A stretch of 64,000 nt of DNA from Hippasteria phrygiana (GCA_037893225.1 JAZGUH010000938.1:124001-188000), one strand, 5' to 3'; shown: positions 21,420 to 32,990, counted from the first letter of the stretch. A program made the numbers and translations. Notes: generated by a model from the letters alone, not told the origin.

Positions 21420-22415
21420 ATGGCGTACACTGAGGCGATTAAGAAGAGAAGTGTTGCCAAAGGGAGATTCACCAGAATCTGCCATTCTATAAGTACGGCC
21501 GTCGACCAGAGCAAGCCTTTAGAATTTATTGATCTACTCGCATTGGATCTAAAGGCAGCATATGACATGGTGTGTGCTAGATATGATGACGTCATCCTGC
21601 ATGCGGATGCTGACGATGATGACAACGAAGAGTGGATTGCAGAAATTGAGCAGAGACATGACAACATGCGAGAGACGGTGCTCAATTATAAGACACTGAC
21701 AAAGGAGAATCAGAATGAGGCCTCACGAGAGAAACAAGAAAAACACGACAGTGAAGCAAGACAGGTGCTGCTGAACAAAGCCCGCACTTTGCGCAGTGTT
21801 CAAGAGGCTGATTTCAAGCAACTTTGCGACGGGATTAATAAATCCATCGAACACAAATCATGCGAGGCTGTGAAATCTGGCAAGGCTGACCTCGGCCGCA
21901 TAATGGAGGAAATAAAGGCAGCGCATGTAAATTACGTTGCCATGATGCCTGAAGATCAAGCCGACGGTGAGAGTGTGTGGTTGCAACCCATCCGTGAGTT
22001 GTACAATGAGACCAGTGATGCAGTTGGCAAGTTCTTGGATGGACATACTACTAACGCATCATCCCATACCGAGAAAAAACCCAAATCCAGCATTCGACTT
22101 GAGAAAATGCGACTACCAGTCTTTGAAGGTGACATACGTCAGTACCCCCGATTCCGGTCTGATTTTAAGAAGTTTGTGCAAACCGAAGCTTCTGAGGATC
22201 AGGCTGCTTTTGTACTACGCCGATCGCTGGGTAAGAAGCCACTACAAGTCGTCGGGGCCGTAGGCGACAACGTTGATGAGATATGGGAGCGACTGGATGA
22301 ACGGTATGGGGACCCAATCAAGATGGCCGACACAATTATGCAGGAGTTCGAGAAAATGAAACCTGTCAGAGATGGAGAAGACAAGAGGCTCGTTGACTTC
22401 GTGGAAGTCATCTAG
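21420..22415 (+). CDS. BEL/Pao gag-like N-terminal region (stop-terminated)
   Basis: 331 codons starting at ATG 21420, 152 bases after the LTR. Residues 1-215 are charged and helical (acidic cluster at 63-72, AREKQEK-like coiled-coil text near 100-130). Residues about 226-325 match the DUF1759 capsid-like region of Pao-type polyproteins, with LPVFEGDIRQYPRFRSDF at 232-249. The frame ends at TAG 22413-22415 in the middle of this region. The same frame stays open immediately after the TAG into the zinc-knuckle part, so the stop is either a single inactivating change or a read-through site. Single-change inactivation is more likely given the other lesions downstream. Confidence 0.85.
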   Translation: MAYTEAIKKRSVAKGRFTRICHSISTAVDQSKPLEFIDLLALDLKAAYDMVCARYDDVILHADADDDDNEEWIAEIEQRHDNMRETVLNYKTLTKENQNEASREKQEKHDSEARQVLLNKARTLRSVQEADFKQLCDGINKSIEHKSCEAVKSGKADLGRIMEEIKAAHVNYVAMMPEDQADGESVWLQPIRELYNETSDAVGKFLDGHTTNASSHTEKKPKSSIRLEKMRLPVFEGDIRQYPRFRSDFKKFVQTEASEDQAAFVLRRSLGKKPLQVVGAVGDNVDEIWERLDERYGDPIKMADTIMQEFEKMKPVRDGEDKRLVDFVEVI

Positions 22416-22439
22416 AAAAGCTATATCGACCTCGCAAAG

Positions 22440-24611
22440 ATGGGGATGGAAAAGGAGATATCGAACACCAGAGTTGTCGGTGATATCGAGAGAAGACCGC
22501 CCCCTACTGTCCGTCGGGAATGGTCAAGATCATTGTATGATGGGAAATCTGATATTGATCGATCTGACAGATTTCCAGCTCTCCTTCAGTTCCTGCTAAA
22601 GGAGAAGAAAAGCGTCGAGTACGAAATGTCGGAGATCAGGAGCTGCACCCACAGCACCCACAGCACCCCACGAGCCAGCATCAATGCTACGCAGGTAAAG
22701 GAGAAGAATGAGTCAGCGAAACAGTACACAACAAAGAAATGCCTCATTCACGACGCAGGGCAACACAGCACATGGGAGTGCCGCGCCTACATAGAGAAGA
22801 GCTTGCAAGAAAAAACCCAACTAGTGAAGGAGAAAGGCGCGTGCTTCTGCTGCTTGAACCGAGGCCACAGAGTGTCCGATTGCAGGAAGAGGAGACAGTG
22901 CAGCGTTCAGAACTGCACAAGGCTCCATCATCCAACCCTTCATGAAGATGCAACGGTGAGCAATGGTGTAGTCACAGCTGCAACAGTGAACAACCACACT
23001 GTTGCCTCTTCAATGAGAAATGAAGCATGCTTACTTCAGCTTATGAAGATAAAGGTTGGGCGCACTCAAATGAATGTGTTGTGGGATGGGTGCGCAACAT
23101 CTTCCCTTGTTACCAACGCCGCCGCCAGGACGGCACGTTTGAGGGGCACCCCTGTTAAAGTGTGTATCACCAAGGTGGGCGGAGTAACAGAGGAAATCGA
23201 TACCTTTCGTTATCCTGTTCCTCTAATCGACAAGCAGGGGCACACAATCCAGATTTTCGCCTACGGCATTGACTGCATCACGGCCGACATAGAGAAAATA
23301 GATATACGTAATGTGCTGAGTCTGTTCGGTGATGTCAGTGCGACACAGATCGAGCGCCCCAGAGGCCAAGTTGACCTACTCATTGGGTACGAGTATGCAG
23401 GATATCACCCCACAAAGCTGAAAGCGGTAGATCATCTACTCATCTTGGGGAACAGATTTGGGAAATGCTTAGGAGGTACCCACCCAGCCATCCGGGAGAG
23501 AACAAGACGAGTTTTCACTGCAGCTGCGATGATTCACCATGTTACAGCATGCAGCATAGATGAATTCCTTCGGCTGGAGAGCATGGGAGTTGAATGCAAG
23601 CCCCGTTGCGGTAACTGCAGATGTGGCAAGTGTCCCATTGGGTCCAAGGATTTCACCTTGAAAGAGGAGAGAGAGCTCGCCCTGATCGAGGAGAATCTAA
23701 CATTCCGTGGCTCCCATTGGGAAGCAAGGTACCCCTGGATCAAGGATCCTGTCAACCTGCCGGATAATAGACACGTTGCCCTCGCAACCCTGAAGATGCT
23801 CGAACGGAGGCTGAATCGTGACACCACTAGAGCGGCTGTTTATGACGCGCAGATCAAGGATATGCTAGATCGAGGCGTGGCTCGGTTGATACCCCAGGAG
23901 GAGATGGCCTCGTACAAGGGACCAGTGCACTATATAGCCCATCATGAGGTACTGAAGCCAGACAGCAAGAGCACCCCCGTGCGGATCGTGTTCAATAGCA
24001 GTGCCAACTACAAGGGGCATATTCTCAATGACTACTGGGCGAAGGGACCAGACATGATGAATTCTCTTCTCGGAGTGTTGCTTCGCTTCAGGGAGAATGA
24101 AGTCGCCTTGGTTGGGGATATCCGCAAGATGTATCACAGCATCTTCACAACTTTGGAAGACCAGCACTGCCACAGATTCCTTTGGAGAGACATGCAGATA
24201 AATCAAGAACCAAAGACGTACTGCATGAGAGCAGTCAACATGGGCGACAGGCCGTCAGCTACAATCGCCACAGTAGCACTGAAGAAAACTGCCGAGCTGG
24301 GCATGGGTGAATATCCCGAGGCCAATGGAACGATCCAAAGGAACGTATATGTTGATGACATCCTTGAGTCAGTGAAGACACCAGACGAGGCCAGAGTTCG
24401 TGCCGCAGAGATTGATCAATTGATCAAGCCTGGGAACTTTGCTGTAAAGAAGTGGGTGTTCTCAGGGGAAGAGAGTGATGCCCAAGTGATGACCAAGAGT
24501 GGCCCAACAGAGAGAGCAGCGAGAAAGTACTTGGTGTATCATGGAACGCCAAGAAGGACGTGTTCCACTTCATCACCAAAGTCAACTTCACCCCCAGGAA
24601 GAAGAAGATAA
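22440..24611 (+). pseudogene. BEL/Pao pol part: zinc knuckle, peptidase, reverse transcriptase
   Basis: 723 codons in the same frame as the gag-like part. Residues 135-148 form a CX2CX4HX4C zinc knuckle (CFCCLNRGHRVSDC), followed by a second Cys/His cluster to about 168. An aspartic peptidase-like segment (LWDGCATSSLVT, 214-225) belongs to the Pao peptidase group. A CGNCRCGKC segment (390-398) precedes the reverse transcriptase, which has RIVFNSSA (515-522), the first catalytic aspartate in LVGDIRKMY (560) and the YVDD box (637-640). After about residue 695 the frame is lost: the expected downstream reverse transcriptase text lies in another frame from about 24525, then returns. The 723-codon frame therefore ends prematurely in a non-homologous tail. 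Confidence 0.88.
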
Positions 24612-24668
24612 GGCAAGGACCCGACCTGAGAAGCAACCAATGAAATTCCAGCTGTTCTGACGAAGAGG

Positions 24669-25640
24669 ATGTGTCTGAGTCAGGTGAATGGGATCTATGA
24701 CCCACTTGGTCTGGTGGCACCTTTCACAATCAAAGCAAAGATGCTACTGAGGAAGATGTGGGGTTTGAAGCTAGGTTGGGACGAGGCCATGCCGGATGAG
24801 ATGAGAAAGGAGTGGCTTACTTTCTTCAAGGAGCTGTATGAAGTTGCCACAATCTCCTTCCGTCGTTGCATCAAACCAGAGGGAGCTGATCCTACAGCAT
24901 AACCAATACTTGTCGTCTTCTCCGATGCTTCAGAACAAGCCTTTGGCACCGTAGCCTATGCTCGCTGGTTGCTCAAGGATGGTGGATATGCTTGCAACCT
25001 AGTCGCCAGCAAGAGCCGCATCGCCCCCTTAGAGATAGCAAGCATCGTCAGACTTGAGCTAAGTGGAGCAGTACTCAACAAGCGACTCACCTGCTTCATC
25101 AAGAAGGAGATGAGATCAGAGGTCGAGAGGGAATTCCACATAGTCGATAGCGAGATCGTGAGATCAATGATCCAGAAGCAGAGCTATGGGTTCAAGACGT
25201 TTGTCGCTACCCGTATTGGCGAAATACAGGAGGCCACTGAACCTCAAGACTGGTGGTGGTGCAGAGGAGATCTGAATATCGCAGATTGCATCACCAGAGG
25301 CAAAACTCCATCCGAGATTGGACCTGATAGTGTCTGGCAGCAGGGACCAGCATTTCTGCAACATCCAGTGGACCAGTGGCCAATCGAACAAAGCTGCTCA
25401 GAACGTACCCTTCCTGAAAGAAACAAAGTTGTGATGGTTGCTGCTACAAAGGAAGTTGACACCCTGGCCAGTAGAATCAATATCAGCAGGTACAGTAGCT
25501 ACAGCAAGCTCCTGAAGGTGACGGCCAGAGTCCTAGCCATGTATGACAGAAAAACATTCGGGGAGCAACAAAGGTTCTCACAGCGGGAGACCTCGAGCAA
25601 GCTGAGCTGTTCTGGATCAGAGAGTGTCAGGGGCCTCTGA
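24669..25640 (+). pseudogene. BEL/Pao pol part: RT end and RNase H, with internal stop
   Basis: Two open segments, 24669-24902 and 24969-25640, are in one frame separated by a TAA at 24900-24902. The first carries the RT-RNase H connection (GIYDPLGLVAPF near its start). RNase H begins right after the TAA, with the catalytic aspartate in VFSDASEQAFGTVAYAR (about 24912-24960), and continues with KSRIAPLE and the conserved DWWWCRGDLNIADCITRG region (about 25248-25302). The segment ends at TGA 25638-25640 in a shifted tail; the true continuation into integrase lies in another frame from about 25555. Confidence 0.85.
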
Positions 25641-26968
25641 TGAAGACTTTGAAGGACGACAAAGGAGCCTTCGACAAACACTATGCCAAGCTGTGTCCTA
25701 AGATTCGAGATGATGGTGTCATTGTTGTCGGAGCCCGTGCTGAGAGACACGTCCACTTCAGCTATAACAAGCAAGAGGTACCTCTCCTGTCCTATCATCA
25801 CGAATTATCCAAGCTGTATGCAGCCCACGTGCACGGTAAAGGCCACCCAGGTGTCCAGACTACTGTGTCTGAGATCCGTTCCAGACATTGGATCGTCAAT
25901 CTATACAAGATGGTCAAGAGCATACGGCATCGCTGTGTGTCATGCAGACGACAAGAACGAGACATGGCTGGCCAGCAGATGGGACAACTGCCAGTGGAGA
26001 GATTGAAGCCTTCTCCACCCTGGACCTACGTTGGAGTGGATCTGTTTGGACCGTACACCACTCGTGGCGAGGTGAATAAGAGGGCCAGAGGTAAAGCGTA
26101 TGGAGTCATGTTCAACTGCTTTGCCACCCGAGCTGTCCACGTAGATGTTGCTGTCGATTACAGCGCGCAAGGGTTCTTGCAAGTCTTCAGAAGATTTGTA
26201 TCCCTCAGAGGCTACCCCAGCGAGATGTACAGTGATGGAGGGAGCCAGCTTGTCGCAGCTTCCAAAGAATTGAAGCAAGCCATGGATGGTTGGGATTGGG
26301 ACAGTCTACGCGAATTTGGAGTTACCGATGGCATGACCTGGAAGTTCTCCATAGCAGACTCACCTTGGCAGAATGGAGTGACTGAGATTCTCATCAAAGG
26401 CGTCAAGAAGGCCATAAGTCACGCCATCGGAGACCAGATCCTGCAGTTTCATGAGCTCCAGACTGTGTTCTATGAAGTAGCCAATCTGATAAACGAGAGA
26501 CCCATTGGACAACATCCCACAGATCCTGAGGACGGATTCTACCTCTGCCCCAACAACATGCTCCTTGGACGTGCCACAGCGAGGGTACCGAGCGGGCCTT
26601 GGAGGGAAACCAACAACCCTCGACATCGCGTCGAATTCATTCAGACCATCGTCAAGTCCTTCTGGATCAAGTGGACCAGAGATTACTTCCCATCTCTCAT
26701 CATCAGGCAGAAGTGGCATCACGAGAAGAGAAACGTGCAGAAGGGAGATGTGGTGCTGGTCCAAGACAGCAACGCTGTTTGTGGCAACTGGAGAATGGGG
26801 CTCATCGATGAAGTCTACCCTGATGAAGCTGGTAGGGTGAGGAACGCCCAGGTGAAGCTGAAGAGTGTCGACAAGTCTCTCCCGAGCGGAAGAGCCAGCT
26901 ACACCCGCATCCGACGAGCTGTCCAGAGGCTGATAGTTCTTGTTCCCGTGGATCATGAAGATGACTAA
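25640..26968 (+). CDS. BEL/Pao integrase with DUF5641-type C terminus
   Basis: 442 open codons. An HHCC zinc-binding module uses His65, His69, Cys99 and Cys102. The DDE core has Asp134 (VGVDLFGPY), Asp199 (YSDGGSQL) and Glu249 (NGVTEILIKG), with 49 residues between the last two, within the long spacing typical of BEL/Pao integrases. The C terminus (about 355-432, KGDVVLVQD...GNWRMGLIDEV) matches the DUF5641 domain of this superfamily. It would insert the cDNA into chromosomes. The ATG at 25640 is within what would be the polyprotein, so in an intact element this would be a cleavage product. The frame is intact but separated from pol by a frame change. Confidence 0.9.
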   Translation: MKTLKDDKGAFDKHYAKLCPKIRDDGVIVVGARAERHVHFSYNKQEVPLLSYHHELSKLYAAHVHGKGHPGVQTTVSEIRSRHWIVNLYKMVKSIRHRCVSCRRQERDMAGQQMGQLPVERLKPSPPWTYVGVDLFGPYTTRGEVNKRARGKAYGVMFNCFATRAVHVDVAVDYSAQGFLQVFRRFVSLRGYPSEMYSDGGSQLVAASKELKQAMDGWDWDSLREFGVTDGMTWKFSIADSPWQNGVTEILIKGVKKAISHAIGDQILQFHELQTVFYEVANLINERPIGQHPTDPEDGFYLCPNNMLLGRATARVPSGPWRETNNPRHRVEFIQTIVKSFWIKWTRDYFPSLIIRQKWHHEKRNVQKGDVVLVQDSNAVCGNWRMGLIDEVYPDEAGRVRNAQVKLKSVDKSLPSGRASYTRIRRAVQRLIVLVPVDHEDD

Positions 26969-27005
26969 ATCCGACATGATGGACTGAGAACTTTGGTGGG
27001 CGGAG

Positions 27006-27757
27006 TGTAAAGTTTAGGAGAAAACTTTGTTATTTTCCCTGCATCTCAGACCGTCAGACTATATAGCGCCCTCAATAGTTTATCTTACTTGTTTGTGATT
27101 ATAGTCTGACACCCCGCACACATATTGCTTTATTTGTATTCTCTAGGCTGGATGCCAGACCTAATCTTGCCACATGAACATTGCCACATACAATGTATGC
27201 ATTGTCTTAAACCATATGATTATCTGCTAGAGAGACAATCTTCGTGCAACTTTGTGCATTTCTTCTAGCAAATTCCAGTGAAAGTCAGAATCAGATATTG
27301 TGTTGAGTTAAAGATGTATCAAGAGTACAATCCATAGATCATGCCTCATCTTCACCTTTGAGATTTCCTGAGGTTTTTTGCCAAATTTGGACGCACAACA
27401 GTGTAAGTTTAAATTTGCATTTTTTGTTCATTGCCACACAAACTGTTATGTTTCTGAGTTATATTTAGAGACTTTGATATTATGAAACGACTTTAGGTGT
27501 TATTGTTGATTGAATAGTTCAACTTATAATAGTTCAGACGCCAGTTTTATTCAGCATGTCATTTGTTAAAGTTTAATTTAGATATACATGTGATCAGCGA
27601 CTCATGTTTACTCTTATTTAATTGTTAGGATTTATTTCTTGTTTTTTCATAGATTTCGAACGCATTTATCCTGAGAGATGTAACCTGAGAAACACTTTGG
27701 AGGTTATAAATAAAGGAGTTTGAAAACGTTGAAGCGCAAACCCAGGCAAATCTTACA
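27006..27757 (+). repeat. BEL/Pao 3' LTR
   Basis: 752 bp, preceded by a purine-rich tract (GGTGGGCGGAG, 26995-27005) that fits the plus-strand primer. It differs from the 5' LTR at five positions (about 27526, 27604, 27617, 27662 and 27672). TAGAC follows as the right target duplication. Confidence 0.97.
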
Positions 27758-27771
27758 TAGACTATACGCTG

Positions 27772-28050
27772 TAAAAAAAAGTTGGCCGTAATTTAACGGG
27801 AAATTCCCAGTAAAACGGGTTGCCTGAGAAAAACCGTAAAATTTACGGGAATTTCCCGTAAAATGTCTATAGGCTTGAAGCAAAAACGGAAAGTACACAT
27901 GGTGAGTTTGTATATGCCGGCAATCGTGGACCTAGGACAAAATAATTCGTGCGTAGACAAAGGGGTCCACGTTTGACCGAACGTCCACGATTTAAAATCG
28001 TGTACAAAATAAAACAAAAGAGGAACAATGGGAGGTCCACGATTGCACCC
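27772..28050. repeat. CCGTAAA-rich fragment and GTCCACGATTG unit
   Basis: 27772-27870 is a short inverted structure built of CCCGTAAAA and TTTACGGG motifs, related to the ends of 7574-8279. 27905-28050 is one diverged unit of the repeat family at 5088-6420 and 54045-54720, sharing 'gtccacgattg' and 'aaatcgtgtacaaaat'. The BEL/Pao element inserted directly beside the first part. Confidence 0.5.
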
Positions 28051-29142
28051 ATGGGGTGGGAATGGTGTTTTGTTAACACTGATGCGCATGCGTCTAATGA
28101 GTTTTGGACCGATTGAAGTTTGTGAATGGAAAATCTGCTGTGACAAGTTTCAAAACAAGGTAAACATTACTGTTCTATTGACTTTGGGACAACGCCATGT
28201 AGATTGTCACCATAAGTAATAGTCATGATTGTTTTGGCATACTTTCACAACATGTATTTTTTTGGTGTAAAGGGTGCAAATGTCGTTGCGATGTCTAACA
28301 CGAGTTTCTAGGACTGCATTGATTGGAACGTGAAAACAATAGCGAATGCTTATATTTCATCCATTTTTTTTTAAGCATTGAACGCTACCGGAAAAACAAC
28401 AACAGTACTACAATTGAAGGTTCCTCTGCATTTTCTGACGTAACCTGTTTAGGATTAGGGCTAGGGTTAGGAGTTATAGGGTTCAAATATATGCCATTTA
28501 TACTTGGACTCATTAAAAGGACGGATATGTTCCAAACCAATTGTTGTTGTTTAGCCACAGCTTTTCTGTTTTATTCCAAACTTGTGCCAGGTACCAAAAT
28601 GATGAGGGCAAGCTGGCATCAACAAGATGTAAAGCAGGTATAAAGTACACAATGTATGGCCACCCAGGGCATCAACAAAGGCCTCAACAGGCCAACTGAA
28701 AATGTGCTCCCAGGCCCCAGGGCTAATCAGGCCCGCGGGCTATAATCAGGTCAAATGTCAATGAATGGGCTCCCAGGCCCAATCAGGCCCACTGGCTAAT
28801 CATGCCAGAATCATATAAGCACATGTAATTATGTCATAATTTTTTAGCAACAGCCTGGTTGTAATATGGGACATACATACAACCAACCCCTTACGGTACA
28901 ACAGAGAGAGTGGCTGTTCCTTTACACTTTTAACATCACACTGTATTACAGAGCAATTATCAACATTAGTAACAATAGCCATAGCAACAATAAAAAATCA
29001 TGTGTGTATAAGGGAATGAGTCTTCCATTCCTGTTTCAAACGCCACACGCGCACAGCGCGCCCCAACAGGAGGAAGACAAATTGTTAGCTATTTAGTCAA
29101 ACCTCATCTGACAGGAGTCACAACGCTCTGCATTGCAGCCAC

Positions 29143-29690
29143 TTACTGAATGATGTGAGACGCAATGCCTGCTACAAAGTCCGACAGCAATATGCCCGTA
29201 CCCGCATCATTTAGGTGAACCCCATCTCGATGGAACAGAGCATGATTTTTCCAATGAAATTTGTCATGGGGTAAAAAGGAAACCCCAAAATGCTTGCATC
29301 GGGACCGTGCCCACCTATTAATGGAGCGGCGGGTGTGCTCCAAGGCACTTTGATCATTGGCCCCAAAATAAAATAGTCTTGGCAAAATGGCGGACCACAC
29401 AACTAAAGTATGGGGGTAAGACTGCACACAAAATTGCATGAAATATGCAATTCTCTGCCTAATTTGAAATAGGTCAGAACGAACTAAATCATTACTTCCC
29501 AAGTGTACAATTAAAACAGCTGGGGGAGGAGACCTCATGGAGCGCAGCATATCAGGGAGGTCACACAAACCAGCCCCACCCCTGCCATTCCAGGAAATTT
29601 GTACAGAAACACCCAGTGGTCGACGAGCATGACGAACAAGTGAGTCCCCAACTATCCAAACCGTTGCGGAACCTAATCATGCCAAGGAAA
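29143..29690 (-). CDS. SGNH/GDSL hydrolase domain of the Ngaro-like element
   Basis: In one open frame are block I (VGDSLVR, GDS at about 29641-29649), block III (HLGSNDL, about 29500) and block V (RDGVHLND, about 29210-29235, with the Asp and His of the catalytic triad). The spacing fits a complete SGNH esterase/lipase fold of about 170 residues. Its role in retroelements is unknown; an esterase or deacetylase activity is possible by family. It lies just downstream of the recombinase in transcription order. No clear independent ATG was found, so it may be translated by read-through or frameshift. Confidence 0.75.
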
Positions 29691-29831
29691 TCAAAACGGT
29701 TAGAAAAAACTGCATGAAACTATCCAGTAGGATGTGAACCTGGATGTGAAACATGCGGACGGATATATGAAAGCACTGCTTGTGAGCGCCAGCGGCCCAA
29801 TTCCTGAATGTTGGGTAAGGGGACCCCCAAG

Positions 29832-32036
29832 TCATACGCTGTTGTTGCTGCACCTATCCGAAATGAGTGAGACTGGAAATTTTGCCCCACAAGCCCTAAA
29901 TGTACGTACTAATGCCTTCTTGAGGACAGCACTGAACTGAAACTTGGTAAGCGGACTTCCATCAAAATGACAGAACAGAATACCTTGCTGTTTCGGGCGT
30001 ATTAAAATAAATGCATGAAGAGCTTGGACTGGACAAAGTGTTGAATCATAAGCTTGTGCTAAACAAACAATTTGAGGGGGGCCAAATTGATTTGTTTTAC
30101 TGCGTCTCATGGAAATTTCAACTGCATTTTCAGCCTTGTGCGAACAACAAAAATGCACATCCCCAATACGCACAGCGGACTCCTGTACTGTATGCCCAGA
30201 ATTTGCTGCAAACTCCCCTACACGCATGAAACCAAAGAAAGCACATAGCATAACTGCTTTGAACATGGTACTTTCGTAATGGGACGTGCACACCACTGGC
30301 AACGACTGCAAGATTTTAAATAGAATAGGCAGTGAAATAGGTACCCTGTCATCGACTATGGGACTGTCCCGACGGGCTCCCTCTAAAAGCTTGGAAATTA
30401 TGAAATCCTTAGTGGGATCCGACCAACCTTGCACCATATGGAAATGACCCACCCCCGTTACATATGTTGAGATTGCTGAGGGGGACATATTCTGTAATGA
30501 CAACCATGCCACAAATTCCCGCACCATTTGTACTGTGGCTGGGAGAACTGCTTCATGACGGCTTTGCTGCATAAATCGACCAAAAGCATGCCAGCCACTG
30601 GCATAAGTCTTGTGAGTGTTTGCAGTCCAAGCCAACGATAACAAACGGTCCATCTCTGACCCTACCATACTTGGGGAAGGTCGGGCAAGGGGCTCATGTG
30701 CAGTTAGTTGTGCCTGGGGCGCTACAGCCCGAAAACGCTCTACCTGGAAACGTGACAAAGAGTCGGCAATATTATTGTGCACCCCTGGGACGTGAACTGC
30801 CTTAAATGCAATGTTAACTCGTAAACACTGCAGCACAAATATTCTGAGAAGATTCATGATCTTTGGACAGTGGGACGTCTGTCCATTGATGATGTGAACA
30901 ACTTCCATGTTATCTGAATAAAAGCGCACTTTCTTATTGGCTAATTTTGGAGCCCAACACTTTACGGCAACAACTAGCGGGTAAAATTCCAGAAAGGCAA
31001 TGGATGGTGGATTTATATGGACAGATGGTGGCCAACGTCCCTGTACCCATTCCCCCTGGAAATATGCACCAAAACCGATACTTGCCGCTGCATCTGTAAA
31101 TAACTCCAAAGTTCCATTGGACTCCCAGCCCATATCGCAAAAGGTAGATATGCCATTAAAATGGGTCAGGAACTCTAACCACATAGCCAAGTCTTGCCGT
31201 GCGCCAACCGATACCCGTACCCTGTGATGTGGTTTAATTAGGCCTTTTGTCAGACTAATTAGGCGCCTTAGAAAGGCTCTTCCGGGTGCTACCGCCTTAC
31301 ACACAAAATTCAGTGCACCCACAAGAGACTGAACTTCTACCAGGGTTAACTTGTGTTTGCTCAGTGCATATTGTATTTTAGCTGTAAGTGCAGTGACCTT
31401 CACTGGGGGCACCCGCACTTGCATTTGCAGGGAGTCAATCTCCAGCCCCAGGTAAGTTATTACTTGTTGTGGACCTTCTGTCTTCTCAAGGGCAAGGGGA
31501 ACCCCCAATTTGTTACACATTGTCATGAAATTGTCCAGCAGTTGTTTACATCCAGACCCTGATGTGTCAACAAAGAGAAAGTCATCAAGGTAGTGTGTAA
31601 TTAATGATGACTTTGAAATCTGGCGTGCGTGAAATTCAAGAAATGTGCTAAACTTTTCAAACAATGCACACGAGATCGAACAGCCCATGGGTAAACATTT
31701 GTCATAGTAATATTTCCCACTGAACGTAAAACCAAGCAGCTCGTAGTCAGCTGGGGCCACTGGAAGTAAACGAAAAGCTGACTTTATATCTGATTTTGCT
31801 AGCCATGCCCCTCTGCCAGCTTTATGAACCAACTCGACTGCTGTATCAAATGAGGCATAATGGACTACACATTGCCCCGGATCGATATAGTCATTAATGG
31901 AACCCCCAGCTGGAAAGGAAAGGCGATGAATTAAACGGTATGTGTTAGGCTCATGCTTTGGCACTAGCCCGATGGGTGAGCACTGTAGCTGGGCAAAAGG
32001 GGGTGTATCAAATGGACCAGCTATCCTACCGAATTG
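29832..32036 (-). pseudogene. Ngaro-like RT, RNase H and tyrosine recombinase polyprotein
   Basis: A long open frame, interrupted by TAG at 32037-32039 on its upstream side; an internal ATG is at 31964. Counting from that ATG: the RT has the first aspartate in AKSDIKSAFRLLP (59) and YLDD at 125-128. RNase H has LFTDAA (Asp291), IAFLEFYPL (Glu327), FYSDN (Asp351) and HNNIADSLSR (Asp401). The tyrosine recombinase spans about 435-700 with the catalytic Arg in FMRVGEF (581) and Lys in RRSKTNQ (623). The His-x-x-Arg block (HSFRIGAATT) lies in another frame at about 29865-29840, so a small indel near 29900 cuts off the catalytic end. It would copy the RNA to DNA and integrate it without an integrase. 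Confidence 0.88.
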
Positions 32037-32625
32037 CTATTCTTTCTCAATTTTATCCAGAACAATGTTTGGGAATTCTTTTGCAGATTTGAGACAATCA
32101 GCATGGCCGCCCACTCGTGGGCCATTGAAGCCTAGAGAAAAGTCAAAATTAAAACCATTTCTCAAAGTGCACGCATCATCATGATTAGGGTAAACTGTAA
32201 GCATCTCATTAAGTACATCTAACTTAATTGGTGTGGGGGCCACGAAAAGTTGTAACATTGGGTTGCCCTAATGCGACCCCTCTCTTTACCATTGCTTTGC
32301 CAACCTCTGCTTGTGCTGGTTTTGCACTAGCTGCAGATGGGCGAGTGTAGCCCTTCTTTACCATGTTTACCGCCCCAGTACGAGAGAAATTACTGCGGCA
32401 TACGTGCACCCCATGACCTCCCTGGAAACATTTACTGCACTAGTGCTGGAAGCGGCATGCCCCAAATTGACAGCCTTTGTGGCTGTTGAATGCAAAACAA
32501 AAGCCTTGCTTGGACCCTGCAGATCCAGATGAATTCGCATTACTGTGAGTGGGCTGAACAAAACTTGGTGCAGTTACTGCAGCCGCTGCAACTGTGAGCC
32601 ACAATTCTGTGTCCACTTCCCCCAT
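32037..32625 (-). pseudogene. Ngaro-like gag C-terminal part with zinc fingers, broken
   Basis: Reading on the minus strand, a Cys-rich segment at about 32500-32440 has the pattern CX8CX4CX3H. After an in-frame TAG (32440-32442) comes CSKCFQGGHGVHVC, a perfect CX2CX4HX4C knuckle. A Lys-rich linker follows (to about 32260), then a frame change near 32250 into the frame leading to the RT. Two zinc-binding motifs in tandem are common at the end of DIRS/Ngaro gag proteins and would bind the element RNA. Confidence 0.65.
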
Positions 32626-32990
32626 GATCGCATTGGGTCAGCTTCTTGCCGTAACCTAAATTGATCATCATAAGCCTTCCAACCCCACCCAGGGAATTGA
32701 AGAGCTGCTGTACGAATGATCTCTGCGTACTTAAGTAATTCTCCCCAGCGATTAGGGTGCTTCATGAGGTAGACTGACATGAAAGTGTGAAATGCCGACT
32801 GCCATTTATCAAGTGAGTCAATTTTCTTCCGAGGTTTCGCAGCCCGTTTGAAAACCATTTTGTCCCCAATAACAGCCAATTCTAATTCCTGGCTGTTGTC
32901 AATGCTAGCAATTGCAGCAGCAGCATTATCCTTATACAAAAGGGACAAATCGACAAAGGTACCTTGCCATATTTCTTCTTTGATAGCCAT
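32574..32990 (-). pseudogene. Ngaro-like gag central (capsid-like) part
   Basis: 139 codons with features of the central gag region: LDKWQSAFHTFMSVYLMKHP (about 32807-32748), then GWGWKAYDDQFRLR, a Trp/Tyr/Asp pattern that I recall from DIRS-like gag proteins. The N-terminal segment (33043-33564) is in a different frame, so an indel separates them near 33000. Confidence 0.55.

Larger units (their letters stand above)
20516..27757 (+). mobile_element. BEL/Pao LTR retrotransposon, full length
   Basis: A 7,242-bp element bounded by two 752-bp LTRs that start TGTAAAG and end CTTACA. It is flanked by a 5-bp target duplication TAGAC (20511-20515 and 27758-27762). Its single gag-pol reading region runs in the order expected for BEL/Pao: gag-like domain, CCHC zinc knuckle, aspartic peptidase, reverse transcriptase, RNase H, integrase with an HHCC module. 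The frame is broken by a TAG (22413), a TAA (24900), a reversible frame change (about 24525-24625) and a further frame change near 25555. The LTRs differ at five of 752 positions, so insertion was recent on an evolutionary scale. Confidence 0.97.

Noticed and set aside
28445..28485. Telomeric repeat
   Set aside because: Only two to three imperfect TTAGGG-like words, duplicated within the tandem copy at 39163; too short and degenerate for a telomere.
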